The notes below the pieces were generated by a model that made no database searches, had not been told where the DNA came from, and was given only the letters and a program-made list of their open reading frames with translations. The position numbers and the translations under genes are program-made. Below are positions 8,619 through 16,478 of a DNA stretch of 45,211 nt, one piece after another (position 1 is the first letter of the stretch; each line of letters begins with the position of its first letter). The stretch is from NCBI GenBank assembly GCA_027307045.1, contig DAHUXR010000031.1, forward strand, positions 1-45,211, given 5' to 3'. Origin of the DNA: Acidobacteriaceae bacterium (lineage in GTDB: Bacteria; Acidobacteriota; Terriglobia; Terriglobales; Acidobacteriaceae).

Positions 8619-10103
8619 ATGTTACCCAAGAAGTTTCGTTTCATCTCCTCTGCCGCCCTGATTGCGTTAGGGCTGACTATTGCGGTTGTCGGATTTTCAC
8701 GACACGGCCAGATCAAAGCCTCCGCTTCCGAGAAACCGGCCGTCGCGACGCAAAATTCCGCGCCAACAGCCGCTGCACAACCACAAGAACTGCCTCCGGG
8801 AACCATTTCAGTAACGGCAAAAGCGGTAACCACCGCCCAGTTCCTGGCTCGCGGGCATCTGACGGAATCCTCTTACATGACAGTGGCGGAGTATGTGGAC
8901 GCCATCGCCAAGGCGAATGACGGCAAAACCACATTCAAGAAGGGCGACGTGATCCTGGTTCCCGGCATTGAGCCGCAGCCCATTGTGGAAAAAAGCCGTC
9001 CCTTCCCCAAAGAGACCGAGGTCCGCGCCATATATATGACGGGCGGGACCGCGGGCAGCGCCCACGGGATCGAGTTGGTCCGGCACTGGAAGCAGGCGGG
9101 CGGAAATGCCGTGGTCTTTGATATTAAGGACAGCGACGGCAGCATCAACATCCCTTTTGATCATCCGCTGGCAAAAAAGGTCAAGAACCATCCGATCACC
9201 AATCTGCCGAAGTATGTGCGGTTCCTGCATTCGCTGGACATGCACGTGATTGCGCGGCAGGCGCTTTTCCGGGATGACAACATCGCCCAGAACCATAGCG
9301 CGCTGGCGGTGCAGTCCAGAAGCCTGCACCAGCCGTGGCGTGAAAACGGCAAGCTGGTCTGGTCAGACAGCTCTAATAAGGAAGTTCAGGATTACAACAT
9401 CGCGCTGGCCAAGTATGTGGCCGCGTCCGGCGTGGACGAAATCCAGTTTGACTATGTCCGGTTCCCTGCCGAAGGCAACCAGGCCGACGCGGAGTTTGTC
9501 TTTCAGAAAGACCCAAAACTGCACCGTGATGATGTGATCGCCAATTTCCTGGATCGCGCTTATGCGCAGTTGCACCCCATGGGCGTGCTGCTTTCGCTCG
9601 ACGTGTTTGGCATCATGGCCTGGCAACGTCAGGTGGACCTGAGCCATACGGGACAGGACATTACGAAAATGGCGAAGCACTGTGACGTGCTTTCACCCAT
9701 GATCTACCCCTCGCACTTCTTTGGCATGGACGGCTACGCGGCGCCGGGCGACGCGCCTGAGCATTTCATCGGCGTTTCCATGGACCGGTTTGAAAAAGTC
9801 ACGGCCGGTACTGGCGTGGTGTTGCGTCCCTGGCTCCAAGCGTTCCACTGGCGCACCAAGACTTACTCGCCGGAATACATCCTGAAGCAGGTCAGTACGT
9901 CCCACGCGCACCATGGGGACGGATTCCTGTTTTGGAACGCCGCCAATGACTACTCCAAGCCTTTTGCCGCCATGCCAACAATGATGGCGAACCCGCAAAC
10001 GTATCTTTATACGCCTGCGACGGCGGTGGCGCAGAGCACCCCGAATGCTGCAACCCCGGAAAAAGCGGGACAATCGCAAGCTGCAACCGGTTCACGACAG
10101 TAG
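8619..10103 (+). CDS. Secreted DUF4015 putative glycoside hydrolase
   Basis: The 494-residue protein has an N-terminal signal or anchor helix (residues 8-28) and an Ala/Pro-rich linker, then a region of about 320 residues with the DUF4015 pattern: EVRAIYMTGG, HWKQAGGNAVVFDIKDSDG, LHSLDMHVIARQALFRD, GVDEIQFDYVRFP, LLSLDVFGI, CDVLSPMIYPSHF and a final DGFLFWNA. This is a TIM-barrel group related to alpha-amylase-like hydrolases; the Asp residues in FDIKDSDG and FDYVRFP are the likely active-site acids. It probably acts on a cell-surface or extracellular polysaccharide. The residues before the barrel (about 60-125) resemble a short adaptor with a GDVILVPG strand, reminiscent of LysM-like modules but not convincing. 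Confidence 0.85.
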   Translation: MLPKKFRFISSAALIALGLTIAVVGFSRHGQIKASASEKPAVATQNSAPTAAAQPQELPPGTISVTAKAVTTAQFLARGHLTESSYMTVAEYVDAIAKANDGKTTFKKGDVILVPGIEPQPIVEKSRPFPKETEVRAIYMTGGTAGSAHGIELVRHWKQAGGNAVVFDIKDSDGSINIPFDHPLAKKVKNHPITNLPKYVRFLHSLDMHVIARQALFRDDNIAQNHSALAVQSRSLHQPWRENGKLVWSDSSNKEVQDYNIALAKYVAASGVDEIQFDYVRFPAEGNQADAEFVFQKDPKLHRDDVIANFLDRAYAQLHPMGVLLSLDVFGIMAWQRQVDLSHTGQDITKMAKHCDVLSPMIYPSHFFGMDGYAAPGDAPEHFIGVSMDRFEKVTAGTGVVLRPWLQAFHWRTKTYSPEYILKQVSTSHAHHGDGFLFWNAANDYSKPFAAMPTMMANPQTYLYTPATAVAQSTPNAATPEKAGQSQAATGSRQ

Positions 10104-10313
10104 AATCGCTTCCCCGGCAAACATTTGTAATCGATACGCTCAAGAATTCAGCCGTATCTAATGTTAGCCGGGGAAATTTCCGTCAGATATAATGTGCTGT
10201 TCGCCTGAATTTTCTATCTAATTAGTGGTAGAGTGCGTTTGGCCGTTCTGAAGCCCGGGACGGAGTCCGAATAGCGTTCAGGCAGCAGCACTCCAAACTG
10301 AAGGAGCCCCCTA

Positions 10314-11270
10314 ATGGCGATTCAAGCGACGGAAAAAATCTGGCACAACGGGAAACTGATTCCATGGAAGGATGCCCAGATTCACGTGATGGCCCACGTG
10401 GTGAACTACGGCTCGTCAGTGTTTGAAGGGATCCGTTGCTACGCGCCAGAAGGCAAACCGGCCATTTTCCGGCTTCGGGATCACATGCAGCGGCTCATGG
10501 ATTCAGCCAAAATCTACCGCATCGAGATCGATTACAACCTGGACCAGCTTTGCGCCGCCGCTCTGGAGATTGTTTCCGCAAACGGCGTGTGGCCGTGCTA
10601 CCTGCGCCCGATCGTGATGCGGGGCTACGGCGAAGCCGGCGTCAATCCCTTCAATTCACCCACGGAGATCTATATGACCAATTATCCGTGGGGCAAGTAT
10701 CTTGGCCATGGCGATGTCAGCGAAGGCGTTGATGCCTGCGTTTCTTCGTGGTCACGAATCGCGCCAAACACCATGCCTGCAATGTCCAAGGCCGGCGCGA
10801 ATTACATGAATTCACAGCTCATCAAGATGGAAGCCATCGTGAATGGCTACGTGGAAGGCATTGCGCTGGACGTGAATGGCTACGTGAGCGAAGCGTCAGG
10901 AGCAAACATTTTTGTGGTCCGCAAAGGCAAGCTGCTAACGCCGCCGCTGGGCAACTCCGTTTTGCCCGGCATTACGCGTGAAAGCATTATTACCCTGGGC
11001 GACGACATTGGCCTGCCCGTGGTTGAGCAGATGATTCCCCGCGAAATGCTTTACCTGGCCGACGAAGTTTTCTTCTGCGGCACCGCTTCAGAAATTACTC
11101 CCATCCGTTCCATCGACAAGATCAACATCAACAACGGAACCACGGGACCTGTCACGCTCGCGTTACAGCGCGAATTTTTTGGCATCGTGAATGGAACGGC
11201 CCCCGACCGGCACAACTGGTTTACGACGGTGCCGGTGCGTGACCGATCGAAACAGCCAGTGGGTGTTTAA
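10314..11270 (+). CDS. ilvE: Branched-chain amino acid aminotransferase
   Basis: The 318-residue class IV PLP aminotransferase transfers the amino group between branched-chain amino acids and 2-oxoglutarate, the last step of Leu, Ile and Val synthesis and the first of their breakdown. Motifs are the N-terminal WHNGKLIPWKDAQIHVMAHVV, NYGSSVFEGIRCY, the PLP Lys in MSKAGANYMNSQLIKMEA, VSEASGANIFVV, and PGITRESIITL followed by FFCGTASEITPI. The length fits the IlvE family. The ATG is preceded by GAAGGAGCC at good spacing. A 210-base leader separates it from the preceding gene and contains TATAAT at 10188-10193, a possible -10 box without a convincing -35 element. Confidence 0.95.
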   Translation: MAIQATEKIWHNGKLIPWKDAQIHVMAHVVNYGSSVFEGIRCYAPEGKPAIFRLRDHMQRLMDSAKIYRIEIDYNLDQLCAAALEIVSANGVWPCYLRPIVMRGYGEAGVNPFNSPTEIYMTNYPWGKYLGHGDVSEGVDACVSSWSRIAPNTMPAMSKAGANYMNSQLIKMEAIVNGYVEGIALDVNGYVSEASGANIFVVRKGKLLTPPLGNSVLPGITRESIITLGDDIGLPVVEQMIPREMLYLADEVFFCGTASEITPIRSIDKININNGTTGPVTLALQREFFGIVNGTAPDRHNWFTTVPVRDRSKQPVGV

Positions 11271-11461
11271 GTTTTCACCTCGAGCGAAAGCGATGGATCG
11301 CTACGTACATGGATTCTCTGAATGCTCGCCGGTAATTGTGGAAAGAAGCAAGGGTCGCGGTAATCGCCACCCTTAAGCTTTCATGCGCAAAATCAAGATG
11401 GGATCAATAAGTAATTTGTGGCTGTAGGGGTCCCCCGCTCCGCTCGGAGGTTGCAAAAAGA

Positions 11462-12232
11462 TCAAGCCGTCCTTGCCACCATTCCCAGTTCGCGTGGAAG
11501 CCAGTTATCCAATTGCTCCTGCAGCTTCTTCATTTCCGGGCCTAGCGCCCCATCAAATGCTATACCAGCGCGTCCACTGGTATGTGACCAGACCACGTGG
11601 CCACTGGCATGCAGTGAGGATGGGCCTTCAGGCAACATCAGATTCATGCTGATGGCGGCGCCGTGCGGCAGCGGTTCCGCCGCGTTCAGGCAAAGGCCGG
11701 TCCGGCTCAGGTTCACTACGTTTATTTGATGGAGTGTGCGCTGCCAGCCACGATGATTCAGCGTTCCTGATATCACGCGGGCCGGCACACTATGACGATA
11801 GGTGGCAATACGCCGCTGAGCCATGCTGCTGTAAGAAGCTTTTAGCGCGCGAGCCAGCATGTCCACGCTGACGAGTTTAGGTACTCGCAGATGAATGCGC
11901 CGGTTGAAGCCGTAGTCAGCCCTGGTTCCGGGGATCAGGCCTATCGCCATGCCTCGCCAGCCGGTTGATGGCTCCAGGCAGGAGAGTTGGCCGGCGCCGG
12001 GCAACTCAAGGTCGCAGATAACAAGATCAACACGATTGCGACGAACGATCTGGTCGCCATCCATGACGGCGCTGGCGGAATGCACCAGGATCCCATAGTC
12101 CGCCAGCACGCGGCGAACTACGTCGGCCGACTGCTGTTCTCCCAGGAAAAGCAGGGCAGAAAAGAGGTTCCAGGGAGCAAAACCTTTCGTCCGAGACCGA
12201 GTCGCATTTAGCGCCAGGTTATTTGATCGCAT
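11462..12232 (-). CDS. Degenerate receiver-like plus PilZ domain protein
   Basis: The 256-residue protein has two parts. Residues about 25-125 look like a response-regulator receiver: LFSALLFLGEQQSADVVRRVL, then VDLVICDLELPG, in which the second Asp of the CDLELPG strand is at the phospho-acceptor place. The rest of the acidic pocket is not obvious, so phosphorylation is uncertain. Residues about 140-245 are PilZ-like: YRHSVPARV near the RxxxR position, NLSRTGLCL matching the (D/N)xSxxG motif, and GHVVWSHTSGRAGIAFDG. PilZ domains usually bind cyclic di-GMP. A regulatory role in motility or surface behaviour is inference; pilT is in the same window but not adjacent. Confidence 0.8.
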   Translation of the reverse strand: MRSNNLALNATRSRTKGFAPWNLFSALLFLGEQQSADVVRRVLADYGILVHSASAVMDGDQIVRRNRVDLVICDLELPGAGQLSCLEPSTGWRGMAIGLIPGTRADYGFNRRIHLRVPKLVSVDMLARALKASYSSMAQRRIATYRHSVPARVISGTLNHRGWQRTLHQINVVNLSRTGLCLNAAEPLPHGAAISMNLMLPEGPSSLHASGHVVWSHTSGRAGIAFDGALGPEMKKLQEQLDNWLPRELGMVARTA

Positions 12233-12469
12233 GGGAAAGCACCGTGAACTTGGCAGTCGCCAATATGTTTTTTATTGTGGACGAGGCGGAAGCTGAATGC
12301 CGTGCGCGCAGTCACACCCTGAAAGGGCGAGCACCAGAATCCAGCCCGGCAAGCATCGCATAACAACCTTCTCAATCTCCACGGGAGTTTCACTTAGTAT
12401 CGTCAAGGATTTTTACTAAAGTTTTTCCCGGGCCTTACCGGCGGAGGAACCACATCAATGCTGAAACTA

Positions 12470-12503
12470 CCGGCGGGCCACGGTCTTCACGACGGCCCGC
12501 CGG
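12470..12503 (-). terminator. Hairpin after the trypsin-like lipoprotein gene
   Basis: A perfect 10-bp GC-rich stem (12470-12479 with 12494-12503) lies 12 bases beyond the stop at 12515. On the minus strand the tail is TAGTTTCAG, so the T-tract is weak. Confidence 0.6.
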
Positions 12504-12514
12504 GTTATGGCAGG

Positions 12515-14335
12515 CTAAAACGCCCGGAAGCGCTCGCCCTCCGCGATCTGAGTGCGCACGCCGTCGATAACAGCGGGAATCGAGGAAGTTGCCGTTCCTC
12601 GAATCACGTAGATCACAAGCGCGGCCTCAGCCGGATTGTCCTTACTTACGCTCACACCTACACCTTGAATCCCCTTTTGCATCATGAGGCGGTCAACATG
12701 TGCTTCTTTGATCGCGGACGCACGATCAACATCCTGCTGAGTAATGGATGTTTCCGCGACAGCGGCCGCGTCCGCGATGAAAATCACCCGCGTGCGCAGG
12801 CCATCGATCACCGCCGGGACCGGAGCCCGCAACGCGCCAGACACCCGAACTTCCAGAGCTGCCTGATCCGGCGCGTCTTCGCTGGCTCCCACAGCCACTG
12901 CTGTAATGGCCGGATCACGCATCAGCAGCAGCGCGTGCGCTTCCTTTACGCTCTCACCCCGGCGCCTCTCCTCGGCCGACAAAGCCTGCACCTTCGCATT
13001 CAATATGCCGACTTGCGTGGCGCCGGAATTGCTCGCCATGGGTTGGCAGCTCACAATGTGATCGGCTCCTCCCACCACGCTCAAGACGATCGGAGGACGA
13101 GCGTGGGACGAGAAGTTATTGATCACGTCCGTGATGGGGTGCGCGATAGTATTGGTGCCGTCGCCGGCAAACAACATTGCCACCGGACGAGCGTTGGCTG
13201 TGGTCACAATCAACGATCCGGAATCGCCAGGCCCGCTGAAGCTGCTGCCGGAAATCACCACCTGGCCTACAAATTTGCTGGTGAAGAGCACAGGCCCGCC
13301 GCAGAAGGAATCGAAGTCCACGCTCAGAGTCGCATTGATGCCGCTGATGTTGGAGCATGTGAGTCCCGTGGTCCTGCCGGTCTTGGCTACGGCCAAGCCG
13401 AGCACCGGAGCTTCCAGGGTGGTGGAAGGTGGCGCCGCGGCGATACTTGTCGGGCCAGGAACTCCAAGGTCAAGAATATTGCCCGATGCATCGACAGCAC
13501 CAGGCACAACCTGTGCTAGGGCTGCGTCCACGTTGCTTTCGGCAATTCCATTGCTGGTGGGAGTGGGTTGCAGGGCAGACTGAAAGTCCAGGTTCGCCAC
13601 CAGAGTGGGAGAGGCAAAGCAAGCTGACGAACCAGGCTGGTTGATGGCTTCGCCCGCTATGCCTTGTCCCGACCGGGCCAGCACATGGCTGTTGCTGAGA
13701 ATGTACTGCGCTCCGTTGAAATTCCACAGGCTGCCAAGCGTTCCGACGCAGCAGGCGTTCGGGCTGACATCCTGCTGGTTGCCGCCGGTCACGCCCAGCT
13801 TTAGCGGAAGCGTCTGTACCCCGCCAGTATCATTGGGATAGACAACGAGCAGAGCGGCCGTGGCGGAAAGCGAAGGAGTTGCCTGCGATGTTGCTGTGAC
13901 CGTAAATTCATTCGTGGCGGGAAAAATCGCGGGCGGCGTATAGACTCCGCCTGCGTTGATGGTGCCGATCAGGGCATTGCCTCCCGGAATTCCGTTCACA
14001 CTCCAGTTGACCGGCGTTCCGGGTCCCGCCGCAGTGAATGTTTGCGAGGTTCCCAGAGCAACGTTGGCCGAACTGGGCAAGATCGCCAAGGCTACGGGCG
14101 TTGGCGTGGGAGTTGGGCTCGGTGTGGCAGTGGGCGATGGAAGCGGGGTAGGGGGGACGCCATTTCCCGAGATCTTGTTGCCGGAACTTGATCCCACGCC
14201 TCCACATGCCACCATGCTGAGTAATAGAAGGGAGACCGCAAGTAAGTAAATGGTTTTGGTGATTTCGGATTTGGGCACCTGTTTTGAGACCCGACGTTCC
14301 CCCGGCTTTCTGTCAAATAACTCATGGCACTTCAT
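12515..14335 (-). CDS. Trypsin-like serine protease lipoprotein with duplicated C-terminal domain
   Basis: The 606-residue protein has a signal peptide with lipobox ending at Cys44 (MVAC), a Pro/Thr-rich linker (about 61-80) and an Ig-like domain (about 81-165). The chymotrypsin-fold region shows SNSHVLA with His217, SNVDAALA with Asp270 and GPGDSGSL with Ser372, a complete triad. The C-terminal part holds two copies of a unit of about 60 residues (about 462-520 and 541-600), each starting KEAHxxxLM, with AVxA/GVGVS.S.D.P..AAL and ending PAVIDGxRT. This tandem unit could be a substrate-binding or inhibitory module; I do not recognise it. GAAGGAAACAGAAG precedes the ATG. Surface or periplasmic proteolysis is the likely role. 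Confidence 0.85.
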   Translation of the reverse strand: MKCHELFDRKPGERRVSKQVPKSEITKTIYLLAVSLLLLSMVACGGVGSSSGNKISGNGVPPTPLPSPTATPSPTPTPTPVALAILPSSANVALGTSQTFTAAGPGTPVNWSVNGIPGGNALIGTINAGGVYTPPAIFPATNEFTVTATSQATPSLSATAALLVVYPNDTGGVQTLPLKLGVTGGNQQDVSPNACCVGTLGSLWNFNGAQYILSNSHVLARSGQGIAGEAINQPGSSACFASPTLVANLDFQSALQPTPTSNGIAESNVDAALAQVVPGAVDASGNILDLGVPGPTSIAAAPPSTTLEAPVLGLAVAKTGRTTGLTCSNISGINATLSVDFDSFCGGPVLFTSKFVGQVVISGSSFSGPGDSGSLIVTTANARPVAMLFAGDGTNTIAHPITDVINNFSSHARPPIVLSVVGGADHIVSCQPMASNSGATQVGILNAKVQALSAEERRRGESVKEAHALLLMRDPAITAVAVGASEDAPDQAALEVRVSGALRAPVPAVIDGLRTRVIFIADAAAVAETSITQQDVDRASAIKEAHVDRLMMQKGIQGVGVSVSKDNPAEAALVIYVIRGTATSSIPAVIDGVRTQIAEGERFRAF

Positions 14336-14641
14336 AACTTCTGTTTCCTTCTCCCGGAAGCCTTTTATGCTGGAGATTTCTCGCAGAATGCGGCGCAGAC
14401 CGGATACACAGGCGTACGCCTACAGCTGAATACAAATATGCTTTTGCGATTTGTGCGGCTCGGGGCCGGACTGGTTACATCTCTCTGTCCGCAAAGGTGG
14501 ACTTTGCGTGTTTGGATGTAGCTTTGAGTTCACCAGCCCGATTGGTGAGGAACGCCAGTGTAGCTCATAAATCAAAGCAACGGGCAAGAAAAATCAGAAA
14601 ACTTTCGTTTGAATTCTGACCTAGATGCAGGGACTTACACC
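14336..14641. other. Intergenic region without a visible gene
   Basis: This is the 5' region of the trypsin-like lipoprotein gene and the 3' region of ypfJ. Neither strand holds a convincing open frame or a recognised RNA motif. Only the ribosome site of the downstream lipoprotein gene is clear. Confidence 0.5.
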
Positions 14642-15493
14642 TTACTGAAAAGTGTTGCACGCCGCAATGGTTCCCTGGTCCATTCCGCGGCTGAACCATT
14701 GCGTGCGCTGGGCAGAGCTGCCGTGCGTGAAAGATTCCGGGCTGACCCTGCCCGTTGACATCTTTTGCAAGCGGTCGTCTCCCACGGCCGCCGCGGCATT
14801 CATGGCGCTTTCCGCGTCGCCTTTTTCCAGGAGTTTGCGCTGATCCGTGGAGTGCGCCCACACTCCGGCCAGGCAGTCCGCCTGCAACTCCATTTTGACT
14901 GATAATGCGTTGCGTTCACTGGGTTCACTGCGCATCAGCGCGCTTACCTTCTGCTCAACTCCGATCAATTTCTGTACATGATGCCCGAGTTCATGGGCCA
15001 GAACGTAGGCCTGGGCAAAGTCTCCGGGCGCGCCAAAACGGCGCTTGAGTTCGTCATAAAAGCCAAGATCGATGTAAACCTTTTCGTCGGCCGGGCAATA
15101 GAACGGGCCAGTGGGGGAGCGGGCCGAACCGCAGCCAGAAGCGGTTGCGTCGCGAAAGAGCACCAGTTTGGCGTGGCGATAAGGAATGCCCTGCTGCTGC
15201 AGAATGCCCGCCCACGTTTGCTGAGCGTCATCCAGCACAAAAGATACAAACTTTACGGTTGGCTCTTCCTGTGCGTCACGGGCGCGGTCAGGCTCGTGAA
15301 TAGCTGAACTTGCGCCACCGCCGCCGCCCAGCAGCGTGAAGAAATTCCTTTTAAAGACAATGGTGAGAATCAGCAGGATGATCATGCCGCCAATGCCGAT
15401 ATGCATCCCGCCAAAACCGAAGCCGCCGCCTCCGCCGCCATCGTCCCGGCGATCTTCAATGTCCCCGCTCGTGCCGCCTGGTGTCCAACGCAT
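14642..15493 (-). CDS. ypfJ: Neutral zinc metallopeptidase of the YpfJ family
   Basis: The 283-residue protein matches the YpfJ/KPN_02809 family in length and layout. It has a short soluble N-terminus with MRWTPGGTSGDIEDRR, a Gly-rich patch, one membrane helix (about 34-48), a Gly-rich linker and a periplasmic peptidase domain. The zinc motif is HELGHH at 167-172, with a further acidic region MELQADCLAGVWA (201-213) as in the family. CGSA and FYCPADEKVYIDLGF are also conserved features. The family's physiological substrate is not well known. It is divergent from the SIMPL gene, with 147 bases between the starts. Confidence 0.92.
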   Translation of the reverse strand: MRWTPGGTSGDIEDRRDDGGGGGGFGFGGMHIGIGGMIILLILTIVFKRNFFTLLGGGGGASSAIHEPDRARDAQEEPTVKFVSFVLDDAQQTWAGILQQQGIPYRHAKLVLFRDATASGCGSARSPTGPFYCPADEKVYIDLGFYDELKRRFGAPGDFAQAYVLAHELGHHVQKLIGVEQKVSALMRSEPSERNALSVKMELQADCLAGVWAHSTDQRKLLEKGDAESAMNAAAAVGDDRLQKMSTGRVSPESFTHGSSAQRTQWFSRGMDQGTIAACNTFQ

Positions 15494-15640
15494 TTAGTTT
15501 AGCCCCTCGCGTATCGGATGCCGCACACCCATTCTAATTTGCCTCAACGCGCAGCAAGCTGTCATTTACGGCGATGCGGACAATTTTCGTTATACTCGGC
15601 GGGAATCAGCCAAATCTCTTGTGGAAAACAAGGAGCGACC

Positions 15641-16423
15641 GTGAAACCGTATTGCGCTATTTTCTGTCTTTCGTTTTTCCTTATGTTGCCCGTGCCAACG
15701 GCAGCCCAGCAACCAGAGGTCAAATTCATCGCCGATACACTCGTTGTTCAAGCTGAAGGAAGCTACGAAAGCGATCCCGACCTGGCTCTTATGACCTTCG
15801 ATGTTATGGCCCAGGAAAAAGAATTGAAAGAGGCGTATGCCAAAGCCACGCAATCCATGCGATCCATCGTTGCGGTTGGCGAAAAGTATGGACTGGCAAA
15901 AGATGCCATTGAGACCGGCGTTCTAACCGTCACACCGTTTTATGAAGGTGATCGCAAGAAAAAGGCCCGCGCCTACCGCGTGGAGGGACATGTGGTCTTG
16001 AAGGTGCAAGACTTCGCCAAAGTCGGGCAGATCATGGACGATTCCGTCCAGGACGGTGTTGCCGACTTTCGCTCACTGACATATCGGCTATCGAATGAAG
16101 AAGCGGCAAAGCAGAAAGCCGTGGCCGATGCCATGCATCGCGCGGTGGGACGCGCGACCACCGCGCTGGAGCAGACAAAACAAAAGCTGGGTCCCGCGCG
16201 TTCAGTCAGCCTGGAAGTCCACAACCTGATTGGCATTGCGCAGATTCAGAGCTTGCCCTATGACGTTTACGCATATGAAACCGGCGAGCGGAGTGGAGGA
16301 GGTGGAGGAAATCTCTTCGGGATGGCAAAAAAAATGCCGCCTCCACCGCCGCCGCCACCCGTCCAGCCCGGAAAAATAACCATTACTGCGTCCGTGCAGT
16401 GCGTGTTTGGGATTGAGAAGTGA
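15641..16423 (+). CDS. Secreted SIMPL-domain (DUF541) protein
   Basis: The start is a GTG at 15641, chosen because AAGGAGCGACC lies directly before it and because it opens with a clean signal peptide (VKPYCAIFCLSFFLMLPVPTAAQ). The mature part of about 240 residues has the SIMPL/DUF541 pattern: a VQAEGS.ESDPDLALMTFDV strand, AYAKATQSM, a GLAKDAIETG segment, Y.VEGHVVLKVQDFAKVG, and FRSLTYRLSN followed by AKQKAVADAMHRA. A run of eight prolines near the end precedes a last beta strand. SIMPL proteins are periplasmic or surface proteins of poorly defined function, some linked to oxidative-stress defence or to signalling. The frame is open upstream but lacks a ribosome site there. Confidence 0.9.
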   Translation: MKPYCAIFCLSFFLMLPVPTAAQQPEVKFIADTLVVQAEGSYESDPDLALMTFDVMAQEKELKEAYAKATQSMRSIVAVGEKYGLAKDAIETGVLTVTPFYEGDRKKKARAYRVEGHVVLKVQDFAKVGQIMDDSVQDGVADFRSLTYRLSNEEAAKQKAVADAMHRAVGRATTALEQTKQKLGPARSVSLEVHNLIGIAQIQSLPYDVYAYETGERSGGGGGNLFGMAKKMPPPPPPPPVQPGKITITASVQCVFGIEK

Positions 16424-16425
16424 AA

Positions 16426-16456
16426 CAAAAAAGGCGAGAGCATCATCGCCCTCGCC
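16426..16456 (-). terminator. Terminator of the TonB-dependent receptor gene
   Basis: GGCGAG pairs with CTCGCC around a 12-base loop, and on the minus strand seven bases of T-rich sequence (TTTTTTG) follow. It lies between two convergent genes and may serve both. Confidence 0.7.
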
Positions 16457-16478
16457 GTTCTTAATTCTCTTTGATGTG

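Noticed and set aside
12458-13519. Plus-strand open frame of 353 codons
   Set aside because: It is antisense to the trypsin-like lipoprotein gene, whose triad and lipobox are clear.
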